NCBI GenBank assembly: GCA_009692555.1
Contig: SHYY01000022.1
Span: forward strand, 1-45,120
Length of the DNA stretch: 45,120 nucleotides
DNA from: Myxococcales bacterium
GTDB taxonomy: Bacteria > Myxococcota_A > Polyangia > Palsa-1104 > SHYY01
Direction of reading: 5' to 3'
Shown one piece after another: positions 1-7,084 of this stretch; within the stretch, counting starts at the first letter, position 1; every line of letters begins with the position of its first letter. The position numbers and the translations under genes were made by a program. Below the pieces are notes generated by a model. It searched no databases. It had not been told where the DNA came from and saw nothing but the letters and a program-made list of their open reading frames with translations.

Positions 1-229
1 ACTCCATCGCGGAGCCCCGGGCGATGCTGTAGAAGCGGGCGCCATCCGGCGCTCCGAAGCGGCCCGCTCCCTCGGCGATGTTCCAGGGGAGGGAGAGCGC
101 CGCACGTTTGAGCTCTTCGGTGAGAAACGAGTTCCCCCTGGGGGCGCTCGTCGCGGTCTGCGACGCAAGGGCGAGGAGCTCGATGGCGCGGCGATAGACG
201 TCGAGCTTCTGGTCGGCCAGCAGGGGCAT
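1..229 (-). CDS. S23-type four-helix-bundle protein, partial
   Basis: This is the N-terminal 76 codons of a protein of the four-helix-bundle family that includes the proteins encoded in 23S rRNA intervening sequences (S23/IVP) and the related bAvd proteins. It starts MPLLADQKLDVYRRAIE and contains the family-typical segment LSLPWNIAEGAGR followed by FYSIARGSAME. ATG at 229 follows a strong AGGAGG with no real spacer. The frame is intact as far as it goes and runs off the window edge. A near-identical but frameshifted copy lies at 38538-38944 on the other strand. Family members are basic helical bundles, and RNA or protein partners are known only for a few. The function here is not known. The gene sits inside an inverted-repeat element rather than a normal operon. 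Confidence 0.75.
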   Translation of the reverse strand, partial: MPLLADQKLDVYRRAIELLALASQTATSAPRGNSFLTEELKRAALSLPWNIAEGAGRFGAPDGARFYSIARGSAME

Positions 230-311
230 CCTCCTGTGTGGCCAGGGTGGTCGGTTGGCAGTAGGAATTTGTTGCGGGAGGAAGTTCGATTGCCGTCGCT
301 GCGGAGGGGAC

Positions 312-359
312 GACTACGACTACGACTACGACTACGACTACGACTACGACTACGACTAC
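312..359. repeat. Hexanucleotide array, 8 x GACTAC
   Basis: Eight perfect tandem GACTAC units lie between the terminal repeat of the S23 element and the gene's ribosome-binding site. The second element copy (38426-38455) has five units in the same relative place, so the array is variable in number. Confidence 0.9.
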
Positions 360-491
360 GTGACGAGCAAGAGCCAGCAAGAGGGCCCCCTCCGCCGTTA
401 AGCACCCCGCCGCCCCGGGATGCAGGGATCGGGAAGGGCGCCCACCGGATGGCGTAGACTCGCGGCAGACTTCCTCCCACGGAGACCCGCC

Positions 492-1385
492 ATGGAGCCC
501 CTGTCCCTCCCCGCTACCAACGGCCCGTCCGGCGCCGCACCCCGCTTCTGGGGGCGCGAGCGCACCTTCGGCCAGCTCTTCGGCGCGGCGTTCGGGATGT
601 TCAATGCCCACACCCGCTGGCTGGTGCCGCTGGTGGTGACCGCGGCGGTCCCGGGGATCACCTGGTCGCTGATCGCGATGAATTTCTTCGGGATGGGCGA
701 TCCCAATCGGATGGTGCAGCGGATGCTGCGGTCGTCGCACCCGGGGTCGATGCTCGGGATGTTCATGATCCACCTGCTGATATCGATGGTGATCATGGTG
801 GCGGCCCAGTCCTTCACCCACGCGGCGATCTTCGGCACGCTGACGGCGGCGGGGCGCGGGGAGCCGCTCTCGCTCGGCCTGGCCTTCGATCGCGGCCTGA
901 GGGGCTTCTGGACCTACCTCGGCGCGTCGCTGTGGCTCGGCCTCCGGCTGCTCCCGTGGATGCTCCTCTTCCTCGTCCCGGGGATCATCAAGGCCTACGC
1001 CTGGATCTTCGCGCTTCCGGCACGGATGGCGGGGGACGCTCCGGATGCCGAGGCAGCGATCGCGATGTCGGCCGAGGCCACCAACGGCCGCAAGGCCTAC
1101 CTCTTCGGCTTCAACATCCTGATGGCGCTGATCATCGGCGGCGCCACCCTCCTCCTCTCGGGGATCAGCGCCGGGCTCACCTACGTCGCCGGCCGCTTCG
1201 GCGCGCAGGGGATGCTGATCGTCACGACGATGTTCGCGTCGCTGGCGGGGGTGATCGTCCAGCTCGGGATCTGGCTGTGCTACGCCGACGCGGTCGCCGG
1301 GTGGAACCCGCAGTCGGCCGCGGCCGCCTACGCCCTCGGCGTGACCGGCCGCCCGTTTCCCATCCCGACCTGGCGCCGCGTCTGA
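492..1385 (+). CDS. Multi-pass membrane protein of unknown function
   Basis: A 297-residue protein with a short polar N-terminus and about six hydrophobic segments: near residues 40-65, 90-115, 145-175, 205-230, 240-265 and 265-285. The pattern, with a conserved-looking AMSAEATNGRKAYLFGF stretch between helices, resembles the loosely defined DUF975/YciC-type membrane proteins. I would not assign a function. ATG 492 is chosen over an in-frame ATG at 420 because GGAG sits 7 nt before it and a plausible -10 (TAGACT) lies upstream at about 455. The gene stands alone and is followed by decayed sequence. Its last codons (GRP...PTWRR) are part of a short repeat also found at about 4490-4560. Confidence 0.7.
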   Translation: MEPLSLPATNGPSGAAPRFWGRERTFGQLFGAAFGMFNAHTRWLVPLVVTAAVPGITWSLIAMNFFGMGDPNRMVQRMLRSSHPGSMLGMFMIHLLISMVIMVAAQSFTHAAIFGTLTAAGRGEPLSLGLAFDRGLRGFWTYLGASLWLGLRLLPWMLLFLVPGIIKAYAWIFALPARMAGDAPDAEAAIAMSAEATNGRKAYLFGFNILMALIIGGATLLLSGISAGLTYVAGRFGAQGMLIVTTMFASLAGVIVQLGIWLCYADAVAGWNPQSAAAAYALGVTGRPFPIPTWRRV

Positions 1386-1434
1386 AATTCCTCGGGCGCC
1401 TCCCCGGCCGCGCCCGATCGCTGCTGCTCGGACT

Positions 1435-1849
1435 TCAGAGGCTGCACTCTCCGGCCGTACATGCGCCGCTGTGGCAGTCGGCTGCCGCGCCGCACGCCTT
1501 CTTCAGCGCGCACGGCGGGCAGGTTCCGCCGCAATCCACGTCACTCTCTCCGCCGCTCAGCGATCCGTCTCGGCAGTGTGGGTGCGGTGTAGGGATGTTG
1601 AGTAGCACCGAGAGTTTTCCGGTCTCCCCTCCAATAATCAAGTCGGGGAGGCCATCGCCGTTCAGGTCGCCGGTCGCGAGCCCGGAACCCGGCGAGCGCG
1701 TACGAACGCAGCGCCTCATCGCAGAATAGCCTGATATCGCCGAGCATTTGCGCCTCACGGAACCCGGCGGCGAAGGCGGGCGAGCCCGATCCGACGAGGA
1801 CCAGATCGCCCCCCGCCGCGCGCAGCTGTCGGCACCGCGCGCGCCTCAC
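1435..1849 (-). pseudogene. Mosaic of two gene fragments (peroxiredoxin-like and FG-GAP)
   Basis: Two unrelated protein fragments are joined here. Minus-strand codons from about 1849 to 1710 read LRAAGGDLVLVGSGSPAFAAG and continue with FREAQMLGD and LFCDEALRSYALAGF. This matches the middle of AhpC/TSA_2-type (PF13911-like) peroxiredoxins. In another frame, about 1710 to 1435, comes an FG-GAP repeat (GDLNGDGLPDLIIGG) followed by a Cys-rich tail with DVDCGGTCPPC, a C-terminal motif common on myxobacterial surface proteins. Neither piece has its own beginning. I read this as decayed remnants downstream of the frameshifted FG-GAP gene. The peroxiredoxin match rests on pattern recognition only. 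Confidence 0.55.
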
Positions 1850-2571
1850 TTGGCGAGGAGAACGATCAATCCGTCCACGTCGGCGAGTACGATATCGGGC
1901 TTGGCGTCGCCGTTCAGGTCCCCGAGAGCCACCTCGTAGGCGCCCTTCCCGACCTGGCAGACGGTCGCCGGTCCAAATCCGCCCATCCCGCTCCCCTTCA
2001 AGATCGAGATCTTGCTGGTCTTGAAATTCGTCGTGACGAGATCGACGTTCTTGTCGCCATCGAGATCGGCCGCGGCGATTCCGCCGTTGTCCTTCTCCGT
2101 CGGAAAGAGCACGGGGGGGCCGAAATCGCCATTCCCCTTTCCCATCGCGACCGTGACACCGTTCTTCTCCGCAACCACCCGGTCGACCTTGCCATCCTTG
2201 TTGAGATCTTTCAGGAGGAGGCCCTCGGGCACATCAGCGTTGATCGTTCCGAACTTGAGGAGGTCACCATTACCTTTCCCTTGACGGATGAGAACGTGCC
2301 CCAGAAGAGGGTCGGAAAAAACAAGGTCGAGCATACCGTCATTGTCGAAATCGGCGATCGCGAGCCAAGACGGGTACGCCACACCTCCGAAATACCGGGG
2401 GTCTTCGAATTGCCCCTTGCCCTTCCCAAGCAGAACAGCCACCGTGTTGAATCCTGCCTTGGTGTGTTGGTTAACCGAAACCAGGTCGGGTATGCCATCG
2501 CCGTTGAAGTCTCCAATCCCGACATCCGAGGGGAGGTCCCCGGCAGAGGCAGCCAGATCTCGGGTGAGAAC
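1846..2571 (-). pseudogene. C-terminal half of FG-GAP lipoprotein, displaced by a frameshift
   Basis: This frame carries the continuation of the FG-GAP (integrin/VCBS-like beta-propeller) protein that begins in the neighbouring entry. It starts near SDVGIGDFNGDGIPDLV and continues through four more repeats with the Ca-binding-type signature D-x-D/N-x-D-G, for example ADFDNDGMLDLVF, KDLNKDGKVDRVV, ADLDGDKNVDLVT and GDLNGDAKPDIVL. It ends at a TGA at 1846. The upstream half is in a different frame and the switch must lie around 2558-2575. With one indel corrected, a single FG-GAP lipoprotein would run from about 3341 to 1846. Either the gene is broken or the sequence has an error. Confidence 0.7.
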
Positions 2572-3920
2572 GCACCGTTTCCCTTCCCCAGGAGAACGGA
2601 CAGACCGAGAGAGTTCTCGTAGGAGGTGGCGACGTCAACCCAACCATCCAGGTTGAGATCGGCTACTGCGAGACGCCGAATGTCCTGCCATCTCGGAGAC
2701 CCACCAGCCAATGTGAGTGCGCCGTTGCCTTGTCCGAGAAAGAGAAGGATACTCTTCCCCGAATAACCATGCGCCACGCAGTCCAGCTTCCCGGCGTTGT
2801 TGAAGTCCGCCAGAGCTACCGGACCGAACATGTGCCCACCCAAATAGCGGGTCGGCGGCAGAAATCCCAGACATGGAGCTACCATCATCAGATCGCCAGC
2901 CAGGTCCGCAGGCGCTGTCTGATCGATTGCCTTCAGGTCCAAGGGAACTGACAGGTCGTTCTTGGCGTCCACAGGGACCGTCTGGTCGCTCTTGGCGTCC
3001 AAGGGAGCGGACTGGTCGTTGTTCAGGTCCAGCGGAACTGACTGGTCATGCGCCATGTCCAGTGGTGTCGATTGGTCACCTGCCGAATAGAAGTCTCGAT
3101 TGCCGTCACCCGCCGCCAGATCGACAACCGCCGCTCCGAGGTCGCCTCCCCCGTCGACCACGCTTGGGGAACCGAGGTCCGGCATCGATGGGTGAGTATC
3201 CATCGACGCGTCCCGTGGCGCGTCCGAATCGTATTCGGCCACCGCCGGAGCGTCGCATGCTGCCGGCGCCCAACCGAGGAGTGACGCGAAGAGCACGGGC
3301 CGCAAGGCGGTTCGATGCTTCGGGTGGCAGGCGTTCCTCACGTAACCGCATCCCGTCTGCGTCGAGACGGCTTGCCCCATGGACGATCCGCTCGCACTTC
3401 GCGCCGAGCCATCCGCCGTCAGCGCAGCGGAGTGGCCGGTCATCGCCGCCAGCCTCGTCTCTTGGGTCTCCTCACTGGCGAGGTACTGCCAACTCTGCGG
3501 CGACTGCACCGGCCCGGCCGGCGCGGCCATCTCTGCCAATCTGGAAGCCTGCATCTCCTCGCCGGGCAGGTACTTCCACTGCCCCGTTGCCTGGCCTGCC
3601 GGGTAGCTGCTCTTGAGCGGTTGAGAATCTTGAGGGGAGAACCAGTATGCAGCCGCCCGGGACCGCTGCGCGTCCAACCAGAACCGGCTCCTGATCCGCC
3701 GTCCCATGGTGCGGCCCCGTCCGTCCCTGACCAGCACGTCGATCGTTCCCGTGCCCTTGCAAATCGGGCACTGGGCCTCGTCGACCAGTTTCGCGGCCAT
3801 CACCTGCAGCAACTCCGCGGGCCGGAAGTCGCTCCGCTTGTGCTTACCGAGCGGGCTCGTGTAGACCACCTTCGCACCGAGGCAGTTGCAGCACGTCGCC
3901 GGGATCTTCAGTTGCGCCAT
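2211..3920 (-). CDS. Zinc-ribbon protein reading through into an FG-GAP lipoprotein (frameshifted)
   Basis: ATG 3920 follows GAGGAG and opens a 569-codon frame. Residues 10-13 (CCNC) and 51-58 (CPICKGTG) form a DnaJ-like pair of CxxC motifs, probably one zinc site. Residues about 105-160 hold two copies of a motif like QxWxYLxxEExQxxRLAxM. From residue 194 the frame becomes a lipoprotein: a basic n-region, the hydrophobic LRPVLFASLLGWAPAAC, a long DQS-P-LD rich linker, then FG-GAP repeats. No stop separates the two parts. GTG 3341 is a plausible independent lipoprotein start, so these may be two genes whose stop was lost, or a true fusion. After about 2570 the frame is wrong (see the 1846-2571 entry), so the annotated C-terminus is an artefact of the frameshift. 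Confidence 0.55.
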   Translation of the reverse strand: MAQLKIPATCCNCLGAKVVYTSPLGKHKRSDFRPAELLQVMAAKLVDEAQCPICKGTGTIDVLVRDGRGRTMGRRIRSRFWLDAQRSRAAAYWFSPQDSQPLKSSYPAGQATGQWKYLPGEEMQASRLAEMAAPAGPVQSPQSWQYLASEETQETRLAAMTGHSAALTADGSARSASGSSMGQAVSTQTGCGYVRNACHPKHRTALRPVLFASLLGWAPAACDAPAVAEYDSDAPRDASMDTHPSMPDLGSPSVVDGGGDLGAAVVDLAAGDGNRDFYSAGDQSTPLDMAHDQSVPLDLNNDQSAPLDAKSDQTVPVDAKNDLSVPLDLKAIDQTAPADLAGDLMMVAPCLGFLPPTRYLGGHMFGPVALADFNNAGKLDCVAHGYSGKSILLFLGQGNGALTLAGGSPRWQDIRRLAVADLNLDGWVDVATSYENSLGLSVLLGKGNGAFSPEIWLPLPGTSPRMSGLETSTAMAYPTWFRLTNTPRQDSTRWLFCLGRARGNSKTPGISEVWRTRLGSRSPISTMTVCSTLFFPTLFWGTFSSVKGKVMVTSSSSERSTLMCPRASS

Positions 3921-4080
3921 CTTGGCTCGGCTCCTCGGTGCGCGCCCTACGGCGTGTTGTAATGGATGATGCAACCCACCTCGTAGGTGAGCACCGATGC
4001 TTCGGTCACGTCGGCTGACCATTGGCCACATCTCCGAGTTCCCGTCGCTGAGCATGAGCCGCGCCCTTCGAATTCTGTTC

Positions 4081-4205
4081 CCCTCTCCCGCTGGAGGGAG
4101 AGGGTGAGGGTGAGGGTGGGCGCCTGCCCACGCAGCGACGGCGGAAGCGAAAATATCACGTGCGGTCCACCCTTACCCCGACCCTCTCCCGCCAGCGGGA
4201 GAGGG
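4081..4205. repeat. Inverted pair of REP-like palindromes
   Basis: CCCTCTCCC at 4081-4089 pairs with GGGAGAGGG at 4096-4104 and is followed by TGAGGGTGAGGGTGGG. In the opposite orientation, CCCTCTCCCGC at 4182-4192 pairs with GCGGGAGAGGG at 4195-4205. The two copies point in opposite directions with about 75 bp between, an arrangement like a REP doublet. A third single copy lies at 40020-40043. This palindrome family is widespread in bacterial intergenic DNA. Confidence 0.8.
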
Positions 4206-4240
4206 AGACGATCACCAGTCGAGAGCCCACCGCGCTGACC

Positions 4241-4450
4241 TCCATCCCCGTCCTTGACGCCACGACGCGGGTGCTGAAATCCGCCAGGCCCGTCCATGAC
4301 CGACAGATGCGCGGCGCTGGAATCCCCAGGCCCCCCCTTGCAGGTCAAGAAAGCGTCCGGGAGTTCGCATGCCGGCTCCGTGGCGAACAGGGAGCTGCCT
4401 GGGCGTTTCTCGATCACCTCCTCGGCACTCAAGAAGGCGTCTGGGCGTTT
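4241..4450 (-). repeat. Degenerate 42-bp minisatellite (five units)
   Basis: Reading the minus strand, five consecutive 42-bp units can be laid out: 4450-4409, 4408-4367, 4366-4325, 4324-4283 and 4282-4241. The first three translate to 14-residue peptides of one type (KRPDAFLSAEEVIE, KRPGSSLFATEPAC, ELPDAFLTCKGGPG). The last two are more decayed. There is no credible start codon or ribosome-binding site, so this looks like a non-coding or dead repeat. The rest of the 3921-4585 gap shows nothing else recognisable. Confidence 0.5.
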
Positions 4451-4585
4451 GTGGACCGCGTCATTGAGGCACAGCAAGCCGACTTCCGGCCGCCCCGGCT
4501 CCGAATCGAATCCGACCTGGCGCCGCGCTTGAAATCGCAGGGCGCTTCCCCGCCCGTCCCCGATCTCTGCTACTCCTTCGCGGGC

Positions 4586-5995
4586 ATGAAGGGCCACCTG
4601 CTGCGCGCGCTCATCGTCGTGATGACCCTCGTGGTGCTGGGCGAGTTCCTCGCCCTCGGCATGCGCGTGCGCCTCGCGATCGCCGCGGACTGGCACGCCC
4701 CCGCCGGCGACGGCGTGCAATACCACGACCTCGCCAACAACTGGATGAAGACGCGCCGGTTCGGCTTCGGCACGACCAAGAACAGCTACGCGCGCCCGCC
4801 GCTCTACCCGCTCTTCCTCGCCCACGTCGTTGACCTCAAGCCGCTGCCGATGCAGGAGCACCTGGTGCGGGCGACGCGCTGGAACGCCTACCTCGACGGG
4901 CTCACCGCGCTCCTGGTCTTCGCCATCGCCTGGCGCCTCGGGCTCCGCGCAGCCGGGTGGCTGGCGCTGATCGGCGTGCTCGCCTGCCCGGTCCTGACCC
5001 TGATCCAGTGCTACGCGCTCACCGAGTCGCTGGCGACGATGCTCACCACCGCGACGCTGCTCTTCACGGTGCTCGCTCTCGACGGCAAGGTGCTGCGCTT
5101 CGCGATCGCCGCGGGGTTCACCGGCGGGCTGATCATGCTCACCCGCCTCGACGGGATCACCATCGTGCCGCCGGTGCTGTTCGGGATCGCGCTCGCCACC
5201 GCCTCGCGCAAGCGCCGCCTCGCCGGGATGGCGCTGTTCGTGGCGACGTTCGCCCTCACCTTTTCGCCGTGGGCCTATCGAAACTACAAATTCTTCGGGA
5301 CGACCCACATCTTCGGCGTGAAGTGGATCGCCAAGAGCGGCAAGCCGATGCTCACCGGGCCCGAGGAGTGGATGTGGACCTGGGAGCGCCACGGATCGGG
5401 CGGGCTGATCAACCTGCGGATGCTGTCGCGCTCGCGGCTCGAGCTGTCGCTGATGCCGCCGGATGTGCTGCGCACCGACGAGGAGCGGGGCGCCGTGGCC
5501 CGGGCCTTCCAGCGCTGCAACGCCGTCGGGGTGACCGACGCGGTGGCGCGCGAGTTCGGGGATCTGGCGAGGAAGCGCAAGCGCGACTACCCGTTCGAGA
5601 GCTACGTGGCGGTGCCGCTCGGTCGCGTGCTCGACCTGTTCGCCGACACGATCCAGGAGGGCGACTTCCCGATGAAGGTGGGGCCCTTTGGCCTCGGGGA
5701 TCGCAGGACCTTCACGCGGTGGAATCACCGGCTCTACCTGCTCGCGGCAGCGGGGCTGGCGCTGGCGCTGCTGCTGGCGCGTCGCTACCGGCGGGTGGCG
5801 CTGATCATCGTCGCGGCGACGGCGACACGGGCGCTGGTCGACGGGTACGTCCAGGCGCATGTCACGCAGCGCTACATCGTGGAGATCTTCCCGCTCCTGA
5901 TCCTGCTCGCCGCGATGGCGCCGGAGCTGGCGGTGAGGCGGCTGTGGGCGACGTGGCGGGCCCTTATCCTCCAGGAACGCGATCGAGGAGCCTGA
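4586..5995 (+). CDS. GT39/ArnT-like membrane glycosyltransferase
   Basis: A 469-residue integral membrane protein of the Dol-P-Man/ArnT-like (GT-C fold, PMT_2) kind. Such enzymes move a sugar from a polyprenyl-linked donor to lipid or protein on the outer face of the inner membrane. After the first helix comes a periplasmic loop with GDGVQYHDLANN; the acidic residue there is in the usual place of the GT-C catalytic Asp. NSYARPPLYPLF and about nine further hydrophobic segments follow, with a soluble loop near residues 225-375 and final helices at about 380-450. ATG 4586 begins just before the first helix; the open frame upstream runs through intergenic repeats and is ignored. The acceptor is unknown. 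It is followed after 56 bp by the pirin gene on the same strand. Confidence 0.75.
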   Translation: MKGHLLRALIVVMTLVVLGEFLALGMRVRLAIAADWHAPAGDGVQYHDLANNWMKTRRFGFGTTKNSYARPPLYPLFLAHVVDLKPLPMQEHLVRATRWNAYLDGLTALLVFAIAWRLGLRAAGWLALIGVLACPVLTLIQCYALTESLATMLTTATLLFTVLALDGKVLRFAIAAGFTGGLIMLTRLDGITIVPPVLFGIALATASRKRRLAGMALFVATFALTFSPWAYRNYKFFGTTHIFGVKWIAKSGKPMLTGPEEWMWTWERHGSGGLINLRMLSRSRLELSLMPPDVLRTDEERGAVARAFQRCNAVGVTDAVAREFGDLARKRKRDYPFESYVAVPLGRVLDLFADTIQEGDFPMKVGPFGLGDRRTFTRWNHRLYLLAAAGLALALLLARRYRRVALIIVAATATRALVDGYVQAHVTQRYIVEIFPLLILLAAMAPELAVRRLWATWRALILQERDRGA

Positions 5996-6051
5996 CGGGG
6001 CGACGATTCGCGCCGCACCGGCATCCCAGCGCCATGAACCGAGGAATCGCC

Positions 6052-7077
6052 ATGAACGAGGACCCCGTGCTCCGCGTCGCGCCGCTCGGCACCCCCTGGG
6101 AGGCGGCCGATCCGTTCCTCTTTTGCATGCACCACGTCGATCACTACCCGGCCGGGAACGAGCGGATGGGACCGCCCGCGTCGTCGCTGGCGGGGCGCGA
6201 CATCGGGCAGGATTTCGCGGGCCGGGACGGCTGGAGCATGTACCACGGCGACATCGTGCCGGGCTTCCCGCAGCACCCGCACCGCGGCTTCGAGACGGTG
6301 ACCATCGTCCGTCGCGGTCTGATCGATCACTCGGACTCGCTTGGCGCGGCGGCGCGCTTTGGCCCCGGCGACGTCCAGTGGCTCACCGCGGGCAAGGGGA
6401 TCGTCCACTCGGAGATGTTTCCGCTGCTCGACCGGAGCGGACCGAATCCGGCCGAGCTGTTCCAGATCTGGCTGAACCTCCCGGCGGCCGACAAGCTGGT
6501 GGATCCGCACTTCTCGATGCTGTGGAGCCGCGAGGTCCCGACCCACCGAGAGCACGACAGCGACGGGAACGCCACCGAAGTGACGATCGTCGCCGGCCAG
6601 GTCGGCGATCTGCGGGCGCCCGCGCCGCCGCCGCGATCGTGGGCCGCGCGCACCGATTCGGACGTGGCGATCTGGCTGCTCCGGATGGCGCCCGGCGCGC
6701 GCTTCACCCTGCCGCCCGCGACCCGCGGCACGAGTCGGACGCTCTACTTCTTCGCCGGGAGCTCGTTGAGAATCGGCGATCGCACGATTCCGCCGCGCCA
6801 CCGCGTGGTGCTGCGCGCCGACGCCGCTCCGTCGCTCTTGGGCGGCGACCACGAGAGCGAGATCCTGCTCCTCCAGGGGCGCCCGATCGGAGAGCCGGTG
6901 GCGCAGCATGGTCCGTTCGTGATGAACACGCGCGCCGAGATCCAGCAGGCGTTCGTCGACTACCGGAGCACCCAGTTCGGCGGCTGGCCCTGGCCGAGCA
7001 ACGGGCCGGTCCACCCGCGCGACGAGCGCCGCTTCGCACGGCACGAAGACGGCCGGATCGAACGTCCGGGCGAGTAG
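6052..7077 (+). CDS. Pirin-family bicupin protein
   Basis: A 341-residue two-domain cupin of the pirin family, whose members bind Fe or another metal and include quercetin dioxygenases and redox sensors. The N-terminal cupin has the metal-site signatures HPHRGFETVT and KGIVHSE, giving His, His, His and Glu ligands. The C-terminal cupin (from about residue 215) has lost most of these, as usual in pirins. The start is ATG 6052 with GAGGA 6 nt upstream; an ATG at 6034 in the same frame has no such site. It ends 7 bp from the convergent mutS2 stop, so the two transcripts probably overlap. The substrate cannot be told from sequence. Confidence 0.9.
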   Translation: MNEDPVLRVAPLGTPWEAADPFLFCMHHVDHYPAGNERMGPPASSLAGRDIGQDFAGRDGWSMYHGDIVPGFPQHPHRGFETVTIVRRGLIDHSDSLGAAARFGPGDVQWLTAGKGIVHSEMFPLLDRSGPNPAELFQIWLNLPAADKLVDPHFSMLWSREVPTHREHDSDGNATEVTIVAGQVGDLRAPAPPPRSWAARTDSDVAIWLLRMAPGARFTLPPATRGTSRTLYFFAGSSLRIGDRTIPPRHRVVLRADAAPSLLGGDHESEILLLQGRPIGEPVAQHGPFVMNTRAEIQQAFVDYRSTQFGGWPWPSNGPVHPRDERRFARHEDGRIERPGE

Positions 7078-7084
7078 CTCTCCC

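Larger units (their letters stand above)
1..405 (-). mobile_element. S23 inverted-repeat element, copy 1 (one end)
   Basis: Reading the minus strand from 405, the sequence GTGCTTAACGGCGGAGGGGG begins an element that continues into a GTAGTC hexamer array and then the four-helix-bundle gene. The same order, nearly base for base, occurs on the plus strand from 38380. The outer end therefore lies at about 405; the other end is beyond the window. No transposase is visible. Element boundaries are inferred from where the similarity between the two copies stops. Confidence 0.6.

Noticed and set aside
3947-5860. A 637-codon minus-strand frame
   Set aside because: It is opposite the GT39-like gene and runs through REP and minisatellite DNA; composition is Arg/Gln/Glu/His noise with no domain.
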